Positions 58,195 through 64,000 of a stretch of 64,000 nucleotides of DNA are shown here, piece by piece. The translations under genes and the position numbers were made by a program. The notes under the pieces were generated by a model, which did not search any database, was not told the origin of the DNA, and saw nothing but the letters and a program-made list of their open reading frames with translations. Each line of letters starts with the position of its first letter. Position 1 is the stretch's first letter. Source of the stretch: BOG-224 sp963783505 (GTDB taxonomy: Bacteria; Acidobacteriota; Terriglobia; Bryobacterales; Bryobacteraceae); NCBI GenBank assembly GCA_963783505.1, contig CAWAOP010000019.1:1-64000 (forward strand), in the 5' to 3' direction.

Positions 58195-59964
58195 ATGAAA
58201 GAACATGGATGGAGCGGTGAGCGGCGCCGAATAGGCCGCCTCGGGCGCTGGATGATGCTGGCGCTGCCGGCGCTTGCCTGGATGGGCCCGGCCAGCGCTG
58301 CCGGGCCGGACATTTCGCTCAGTCCGGCCAGTTTGAGCTTCGCCTACCAGGTCGGCGCGGCGCTTCCCGCGTTTCAGAGCCTGCAGGTCAAGGCAACCAG
58401 CGGGTCGCTGGCGTTCACGATCTCCACCAGCGGGCCCGCGCCGTATAACGGACAGTGGTTGTCGGTGTCGGCGAACTCCGGAACGGCGACCGCTACCGTC
58501 AAGGTCTACGTGAACCCGACCGGCCTGCCCACGGGAAGCTATGGCGCCACCATTACCGTCAGTTCGCCTTCGGCGGCGACCCCCACGCAAACGGTTCCCG
58601 TGACCCTGGACGTTGCCGATCCGGCGCCGGCGTTGGCGGCGACCCCAACCACGATGTCATTCGCCTATGTCACGGGCGGGGCTGCTCCGGCAAACCAGAC
58701 AATCGGCCTTACCACCAGCGGAGACGCGCTTACGGTAACGGCGGCGGTATCCGGCTCCGCGTGGTTGACGGCGACGCCGGCCGCTGCGACCGCTTTGATG
58801 GGGCTGCCGGCCGCCGTTACGGTCACCGCGAACCCGGCCGGTCTGGCGCCCGGTCCCTACAGCGGAGTAATTACCTTCACCTCGTCCACGGCGGCCAACA
58901 AGAGCGTGACCGTTGCAGTCACGCTGACCGTCGCTGCCGGTAATCCCGTGATCGCCGCCGGCGGGGTGTGGCCGCCCGGCGTGGTCGTTGGTTCTCAGGC
59001 GACTACCATCACTGTCACAGGCGCCGGCTTCTTCGGTACATCGGTGGCGTCAGCCACAACGGCGAGCTCCACCACAACCCCGCTCGCCACCACGGTGTTG
59101 AGCCCCACCACGCTCCTGGCTACTATTCCTCCAGCGCTGCTGGGAACCGCGGGGACTCTCTCAATCACCATTTCGACGCCATCGGCGGCAGCCGCTTCCG
59201 CGCCCGCCACTTTCACGGTCTGGGGCCCGGGGCCGCAAGTGTGGGCGGCCACCAACGCGGCCAGCTACTCCGTGGTCGGCATCTCTCCCGGAGAACTCAT
59301 CTCAATCTTTGGAGTCGGGCTCGGCCCGGCGGTCATGAGCCGGTACTCGGGAACCAGCCCCCTCCCGGTCAGCCTGCCTGCAACGGGCCCAGCGACGTCC
59401 GTGACCATAGACGGGGTCGCGGCTCCGCTGCTTTTCACCAGCGCGTCTCAGATCAACTGCATCGCGCCGTATGAGATCGCCGGAAAATCCGGAACCACCG
59501 TCAATGTGGTGGTGACCTACAACTCGATAGCGTCCACCGCCTTCAAAGTAAGCGTAGTGGATGCGGACCCGGGGGTCTTCACCGTAAATTACTCGGGCGA
59601 CGGACAGGGCGCGATCCTGAATGTCGATACCAGCGGGAACCTATCGGTGAACAGTAGCGCCAACGCGGCGGCCAGAGGTTCCAACGTCGTAATCTACCTC
59701 ACTGGTTTTGGACAGACCACTCCGGCAGGCGACGAGACGCAGTTGATTGCGAGCGCGTATACGCCGGCTGCCACGATTACCGCAAGCATCGGCGGGCAAG
59801 CCGCCACCGTGCAATCTACCAGCGTCCCTATGGGTTCGGTCCCCGGCCTGTTGGAAGCTACCGTCACGGTGCCCGCCTCCGTTACGCCCGGAAATGCCGT
59901 TTCCGTGGTGGTTTCGGTTGGCTCCGACCAAAGCCAAGCGCGCGTCACCATGGCAGTCAAATAG
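58195..59964 (+). CDS. Secreted BACON/IPT protein with TIGR03437-type C-terminal domain
   Basis: A 589-residue protein. The signal peptide is MMLALPALAWMGPASA. Two BACON-like beta domains follow (LSPASLSFAYQVGAALPAFQ; TPTTMSFAYVTGGAAPANQT), then an IPT/TIG domain (PPGVVVGSQATTITVTGAGF), and a C-terminal domain with NAASYSVVGISPGELISIFG and NVVIYLTGFGQTTPAGDETQ, the pattern of TIGR03437, a domain hugely expanded in Solibacter. It is probably a surface or secreted carbohydrate-binding or adhesion protein. I chose ATG 58195 for the signal peptide. The frame is intact. A terminator follows at 60213. Confidence 0.88.
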   Translation: MKEHGWSGERRRIGRLGRWMMLALPALAWMGPASAAGPDISLSPASLSFAYQVGAALPAFQSLQVKATSGSLAFTISTSGPAPYNGQWLSVSANSGTATATVKVYVNPTGLPTGSYGATITVSSPSAATPTQTVPVTLDVADPAPALAATPTTMSFAYVTGGAAPANQTIGLTTSGDALTVTAAVSGSAWLTATPAAATALMGLPAAVTVTANPAGLAPGPYSGVITFTSSTAANKSVTVAVTLTVAAGNPVIAAGGVWPPGVVVGSQATTITVTGAGFFGTSVASATTASSTTTPLATTVLSPTTLLATIPPALLGTAGTLSITISTPSAAAASAPATFTVWGPGPQVWAATNAASYSVVGISPGELISIFGVGLGPAVMSRYSGTSPLPVSLPATGPATSVTIDGVAAPLLFTSASQINCIAPYEIAGKSGTTVNVVVTYNSIASTAFKVSVVDADPGVFTVNYSGDGQGAILNVDTSGNLSVNSSANAAARGSNVVIYLTGFGQTTPAGDETQLIASAYTPAATITASIGGQAATVQSTSVPMGSVPGLLEATVTVPASVTPGNAVSVVVSVGSDQSQARVTMAVK

Positions 59965-60212
59965 CCGAGTCACATGTTCACCTCTCACTGAGCGCCGGGG
60001 TATCGCGCGACGGTCCTGGCCAATTCCACGAACGTAGTGGGTATGAATTGGCGTACCCGCAACTTACTGGGCCTTTCAAAATACCGCGCGCCATCGAGCC
60101 GAGCCGCGACCGTGAGAAGCTGTGAGACATCCGAATAAGCGCAGGCGAAACCGCCTGCGCCACCTCTGAACGCACGTGTCTTCAGTGGTGGGGCAGGCGC
60201 TTCCGCCTGCCT

Positions 60213-60232
60213 CGCCCGCTTGCGGGCGTTTT
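60213..60232 (+). terminator. Terminator-like hairpin
   Basis: cgcccgc-tt-gcgggcg followed by tttt. It lies 250 bases after the TIGR03437 gene. Two further GC hairpins (caggcgaaaccgcctg near 60142; caggcgcttccgcctg at 60194) precede it, so the gap 59965-60476 is otherwise repeat-like with no gene seen. Confidence 0.65.
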
Positions 60233-60476
60233 CTTCACACCTTCTGAGGGAGCGTAGGCACGACAGCCGCAAGCCAGCTCTGTAAGATGCGAGCCGCTAT
60301 AAGCGGCCGACCGGCTCAGACACGTGGGATCGAATGGCTACGGAGATTGAGATTGGATGAGAGGACGGAATCCGAGGTAGAAGGCGTCTTATCTACGTTC
60401 ATCCGCCCTCCGCGGCGCAGCGCCGGCGCATCGCCAAACAGGGATAGATGCTATTCTCATTGCAAGGTTTTGACCT

Positions 60477-61403
60477 ATGAATTCCACGAAGATCTCGCGG
60501 CGAGCGTTAGGAAAAATTGCGGGAAGTCTCGCGGTGGCGCGTCTCCCGCTTTACGGAGCGGCTGGCTCGCCTGCGCAGGACGTCCTGAAACAGATTCAGG
60601 ATCGGTTAGGCGGCGAATGGACCGCCACGGGCCTCGATGGGCTCAAGGCAGGCAGCCCGCAGACCGAGGTTAAGGGAATCGCCACCACGGCGATGGCGAC
60701 CATGGAAGTTCTCCGCCAGGCAACCAAGACCGGGGCGAACCTCATCGTCACTCACGAGCCCACTTTCTTTGGAAGAGGCGATGGCGCTCCGCCTCCGGCC
60801 GCGGCAGCGGGCGGCCGCGGCGGCGGCTTCGGGCTCGGTGGAGTCTCCGCCGACGATCCCGTCCTCAAGGCCAAGCGCGATTTCGTCGAGAAGAACAATC
60901 TCGTCATCTTCCGGCTGCGAGACCACTGGCAGGCCAGGAAAGAGAACGATCTGGTGACGGGCTTGGCCGAATCGTTGGGGTGGGCGTCGCACGGCGTCGC
61001 GGGCGATTCGGGTATGTACGAAATCCCGAGCGCTACGCTCGCGGACTCGGTGGCGCTCGTCAAGAAGAAACTAAATCTGCGCGGTGGATTGCGCGCCATA
61101 GGAGACCCGAAATCGAAGGTCCGGCGGGTTTGGCTCTATCCCGGCGTGATGACACTCGATGCCTTTTTGAAGCGCTTCGATAGTACGGACCTGCTAATCG
61201 CCGGCGAGGTTCGGGAGTGGGAGTGCCCGCATTACGCATTCGATATGAATACGGCGGGAAAGAAGAAGGGTCTGGTGACGATCGGGCGAGTGGCGTCGGA
61301 AGACCCGGGCATGCGCGTCTGCGCCACGTGGCTAAAGACGTTTGTGAAGGGCGTACCGGTTCAGTGGATCTCCTCGGGCGATGCGTATTGGAGGGCAGCG
61401 TAA
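60477..61403 (+). CDS. Divergent Nif3-like protein with Tat-like signal (tandem copy 1)
   Basis: A 308-residue protein. The N-terminus NSTKISRRALGKIAGSLAVA resembles a Tat signal. The body follows the Nif3/DUF34 pattern: VKGIATTAMATMEVLRQATK, LIVTHEPTFFGRGD (where classic Nif3 has His-His-Pro), LVIFRLRDHW, and STDLLIAGEVREWECPHYAF. A Gly/Ala-rich insert sits near residues 100-120. Nif3 proteins bind two metals. The biochemical role is unsettled. The stop TAA overlaps the ATG of the next gene (TAATG), so they are co-translated and may form a hetero-oligomer. The frame is intact. Confidence 0.75.
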   Translation: MNSTKISRRALGKIAGSLAVARLPLYGAAGSPAQDVLKQIQDRLGGEWTATGLDGLKAGSPQTEVKGIATTAMATMEVLRQATKTGANLIVTHEPTFFGRGDGAPPPAAAAGGRGGGFGLGGVSADDPVLKAKRDFVEKNNLVIFRLRDHWQARKENDLVTGLAESLGWASHGVAGDSGMYEIPSATLADSVALVKKKLNLRGGLRAIGDPKSKVRRVWLYPGVMTLDAFLKRFDSTDLLIAGEVREWECPHYAFDMNTAGKKKGLVTIGRVASEDPGMRVCATWLKTFVKGVPVQWISSGDAYWRAA

Positions 61404-62188
61404 TGACCGCGCGTGAAGTGGTAGACCTAATCAAGAAGAACATCGGCGTTCCGTGGCCCGACAACGACAGAAGTACGCGGGATGTCTTCAAGTTCGGCGA
61501 TCCGGATACGGTTGTTACCGGCATCGCAACCACGATGATCGCTACGCTCGACATGATCCAGCGCGCGCACGCCGCCAAGCTGAACTTTATCATTACTCAC
61601 GAGAACACCTTCTGGAGCGACGCGGACGTTATTAGCAACCTGGGCGATAACCCGCTCTACAAGCTGAAGACCGATTACCTCAAGCAGAACGGGATGGTCA
61701 TTTGGCGCATTCACGATCATCAGCATGCCAAGAGACCCGATCAAACCACGGTGGCCGAACTGCGCATGGTCGGAATCGACGATCCGAACACGGGCATGCA
61801 GAGCGGGACAAAAACCATTCCCGAGACGACTCTGGGCGCGCTGGCTTCGTCCATCGGGAAGAGAACCGGATTGAAGGCAATCCGCGTGGTGGGCGATCCG
61901 AATATGAAGCTCACCAAGGTTACTGTTGGCCCCGGCTACGGCTTTCCGAGGATGACGCCGGATGTGGACGTCGTCATCGGCGGCGAAGTTCAGGAGAGCG
62001 ACGGCGGCATGGACGTCGCCAGCTACGTACGCGACGCTGCCACGCTGGGAATTCCCAAAGGCATGATCCTTCTAGGCCACTGGGTTTCCGAAGAAGGCGG
62101 AATGGACGAAATGGCCAAGTGGATGCGCGGCTTCATAACCGGCGTGCCCATTCAGTTCGTTGCCGCCGGCGAAGAGTACTGGACGTAA
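61403..62188 (+). CDS. Divergent Nif3-like protein (tandem copy 2)
   Basis: A 261-residue paralogue of the upstream gene, lacking an export signal. Matching landmarks are VTGIATTMIATLDMIQRAHA, LNFIITHENTFWSDADV, MVIWRIHDHQHA and VDVVIGGEVQESDGGMDVAS. Start and preceding stop overlap as TAATG. A difference in export signal between two coupled paralogues is odd: either copy 1's N-terminus is not a working signal, or one partner is carried along. The substrate is unknown. The frame is intact. Confidence 0.75.
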   Translation: MTAREVVDLIKKNIGVPWPDNDRSTRDVFKFGDPDTVVTGIATTMIATLDMIQRAHAAKLNFIITHENTFWSDADVISNLGDNPLYKLKTDYLKQNGMVIWRIHDHQHAKRPDQTTVAELRMVGIDDPNTGMQSGTKTIPETTLGALASSIGKRTGLKAIRVVGDPNMKLTKVTVGPGYGFPRMTPDVDVVIGGEVQESDGGMDVASYVRDAATLGIPKGMILLGHWVSEEGGMDEMAKWMRGFITGVPIQFVAAGEEYWT

Positions 62189-62368
62189 AGGCCTGACAGG
62201 GACAGGCGGTATCGCACTTCCGCGAACGCACCATCCATCGGGCGAAGTTGCTTCGCGGTCTACGAACTATCGAGCTCTTGCAAGGGGCTTTCCGGCGCCG
62301 GCGCGCGGAGTTGCGGCGAGATTCACGGAACTCGGCGCCAAGGCGTCCGCGGTGGAACCGACCCTCCC

Positions 62369-63808
62369 TCAGCTCTCGAAATACACGCCGCCCTTTGCCA
62401 GGGCTTGCCGCAGCTCTCCGTACGGCAGATCGCGCGTGCCGCAGTTTCGCGCGGCGCACAGGGCTGCGGCAGTGCCCGCGCCTTGTCCCTGGCCCATGCT
62501 GCACACGGTGTTCCGGGTGGACATGTGCGCATCGTGATCGGATGTGATCGGCATGCCCGCCGCGAGCAGGTTTTCGATCCCCGCCACGCGCAGCGCCCGG
62601 TACGGGATTCCGTACGTTCCGCCGTTCTTGATCTGGAGCCGCGGGGCCGAATCGTGGAAGCCGTACGCCATCACGTCATCGTCGAAATGCCGCGCTTCCA
62701 GCACGTCGGAGCGGGAAATGTCGTAGTCGCACGCGATCAGCCGGCCGCGCCGTACGTTCAGCGAGGGGCTGGTGCGCGCGATGAACGCCTTCTCGCAGCC
62801 GGGGAGGAATTTTCTGAACAGCTCGACGGTCTTGAACTGGCGGCGGCGAAGTTCGAGCTCCGCTTTGGCCACCGCGTCGCGGCTGGTGGGGCTCGCCTGC
62901 AGTTGCATGTTCACTTTGATGAACATGAAGTAGTTGTCTCGAACGGTGGTAGTGACAAACGTCGCGCCGAGCGCCCGCAGGCCGGCGTCGAGCTCCGGCG
63001 AGATCCGCGCGGCGGAGCCGCCGATACGGACAATCTGCCGCTCTTTGCCGTCGCGCGGGCCTTCCACGTAGTCGCTGACGGCGTCGCGCGACTGGAGCAA
63101 CCGATAAAGCTTCTCTACATCGACGTTCGCCACTCCCATGCTGTTGGCGACTGCGTAGTCATTGGGCTCGGAGTACTTCGCTCCCGCGTGCGCGGAAAGA
63201 TCGCCGTAGCCGGTCGAATCGACGAACGCTTTCGCGCGCACCATCTCCCGCCCCGAGCGGCTTTCGACGATCACGCCGTCGAGGCGCGAGCCGCGTTTTA
63301 CGGCTCCCGCGAGCATGGTGTTCACGGCCACGAACACGCCGGCCTCGTCGAGCATCTCGAACGCCGTCAGCTTATAAATCTCGGTATCGATCGAGGTCCC
63401 GACGGAATCGTAGCCGAAATTTTTCAGAGTCTCCGGGTATCCGGTCGCGCCGCCGATCTTCACCAGCCGGTCCACGAGTTCCTTCGGGATCCCGCGCACC
63501 ACGTTGCGTTTGGAGACTCCGGGAAAAGGCTTCCACAAGTTGTAAAAACTATGGAGCGCCGTGCCGCCTTCCACCACCGTGCCGCCCACGTATCCCTTGG
63601 ATTCGATCAGCATCGTCCGCGCGCCCTGCCTCGCCGCGGCGATAGCGGCCATGACGCCGGCTGTCCCGCCTCCCGCAACGACGACATCGACCGTTCTTAC
63701 CGGCAGTCTTTTGACCGGCTCCTCGTAATAATCGGCGGAACTCTGCTGAGCAGGGGCGGCGACCGCTCCCGCGGCCAGAAACGTCTTAGAGAAATCGCGG
63801 CGATTCAT
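62369..63808 (-). CDS. Tat-exported FAD-dependent oxidoreductase
   Basis: A 479-residue FAD_oxidored family protein. The Tat-like signal is MNRRDFSKTFLAAGAVAAP. The FAD Rossmann motif is VVVAGGGTAGVMAAIAAARQ and the C-terminal FAD contact GIENLLAAGMPITSDHDAHM, followed by CSMGQGQGAGTAAALC. These proteins are abundant near glycoside hydrolases in Acidobacteriota and Planctomycetes and probably oxidise a sugar derivative outside the cytoplasm. The ATG 63808 starts the signal directly. The frame is intact. The remaining 190 bases of the window show no gene. Confidence 0.88.
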   Translation of the reverse strand: MNRRDFSKTFLAAGAVAAPAQQSSADYYEEPVKRLPVRTVDVVVAGGGTAGVMAAIAAARQGARTMLIESKGYVGGTVVEGGTALHSFYNLWKPFPGVSKRNVVRGIPKELVDRLVKIGGATGYPETLKNFGYDSVGTSIDTEIYKLTAFEMLDEAGVFVAVNTMLAGAVKRGSRLDGVIVESRSGREMVRAKAFVDSTGYGDLSAHAGAKYSEPNDYAVANSMGVANVDVEKLYRLLQSRDAVSDYVEGPRDGKERQIVRIGGSAARISPELDAGLRALGATFVTTTVRDNYFMFIKVNMQLQASPTSRDAVAKAELELRRRQFKTVELFRKFLPGCEKAFIARTSPSLNVRRGRLIACDYDISRSDVLEARHFDDDVMAYGFHDSAPRLQIKNGGTYGIPYRALRVAGIENLLAAGMPITSDHDAHMSTRNTVCSMGQGQGAGTAAALCAARNCGTRDLPYGELRQALAKGGVYFES

Positions 63809-64000
63809 TCTGAGGGTCCCTTATTCCGATTCTTCTGCGATATAGATCGCTGGTTATAGCACGGTGCGGCGGCCGAGCTATTGGCGGGTTGGCGCAGTTA
63901 TGTGGCTGGCCCACTCACCAGAATCTGAGACCCAGGCAAAAGAGCGGGTGATGCGATGCGGCATGGGAAAAGAAAGGTGAGACCAGCCCCGCCTGCCGGA

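Overview
The window looks like a chromosomal segment of a soil Acidobacteriota bacterium of the Solibacter/Bryobacter type. This rests on established knowledge plus inference: it is GC-rich, carries a secreted protein ending in the TIGR03437-type domain that is expanded in that lineage (58.2-60.0 kb), has many Tat-exported carbohydrate-related enzymes, and has long intergenic stretches full of GC hairpins. No 16S gene is present, so the assignment is not proven.

Layout. (1) 1-17.1 kb is an integrated mobile element, nearly all on the minus strand. Read 10.65 to 2.05 kb it is one tightly coupled operon: a small unknown protein, a sigma-like factor, a RecB-type Fe-S nuclease, an AAA ATPase, a DUF669 protein, an ERCC4 nuclease, a RecD2-like helicase and a fused primase-VapE helicase. 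Beyond it is an array of short iteron-like repeats split by a complete IS4-family insertion. Upstream lie a pair of perfect 20-bp palindromes, a DUF104/PIN toxin-antitoxin pair, a two-gene operon of unknown function and a serine-recombinase module. (2) 17.5-21.7 kb is core chromosome: tRNA-Gln(UUG), then frr, pyrH, tsf, rpsB and rpsI, rplM. (3) 22.0-31.1 kb holds secreted sugar-metabolism functions: a GH67-like protein, a TIM-barrel isomerase, a cupin, a Gfo/Idh/MocA oxidoreductase, a GH29 fucosidase and two tandem secreted beta-sandwich proteins. (4) 31.3-33.6 kb has an IS110-family element lying between inverted copies of a repeat, next to a cupin gene remnant. (5) 33.7-47.7 kb has a glutathione peroxidase, a large FG-GAP repeat protein, a secreted unknown, a group II intron, a bicupin, a GH51 arabinofuranosidase and a GH2 beta-galactosidase-like enzyme. 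(6) 48.0-52.2 kb has an AraC-type DNA-binding protein and a notable cluster in which a very cysteine-rich secreted protein is bracketed by two exported thioredoxin-fold proteins. (7) 52.6-63.8 kb has an MFS transporter coupled to an Asp/Glu-racemase-like protein, a PQQ dehydrogenase with haem c, a CDGSH protein, the TIGR03437 protein, two tandem Nif3-like proteins and an FAD oxidoreductase.

Data quality. About 30 frameshifts interrupt otherwise well-conserved proteins. Almost all are repaired by removing one base, and they cluster at 2-17, 37.4-37.9, 42.9-44.1, 49-50 and 52.7-56.9 kb. Consensus insertion errors are the simplest explanation, so I describe such genes as single genes.

Most interesting: the Cys-rich/thioredoxin cluster (48.5-52.2 kb), the iteron-like array beside the primase-helicase, the paired palindromic operators at 10.7 kb, the unknown two-gene operon (11.5-14.1 kb) and the IS110 locus.
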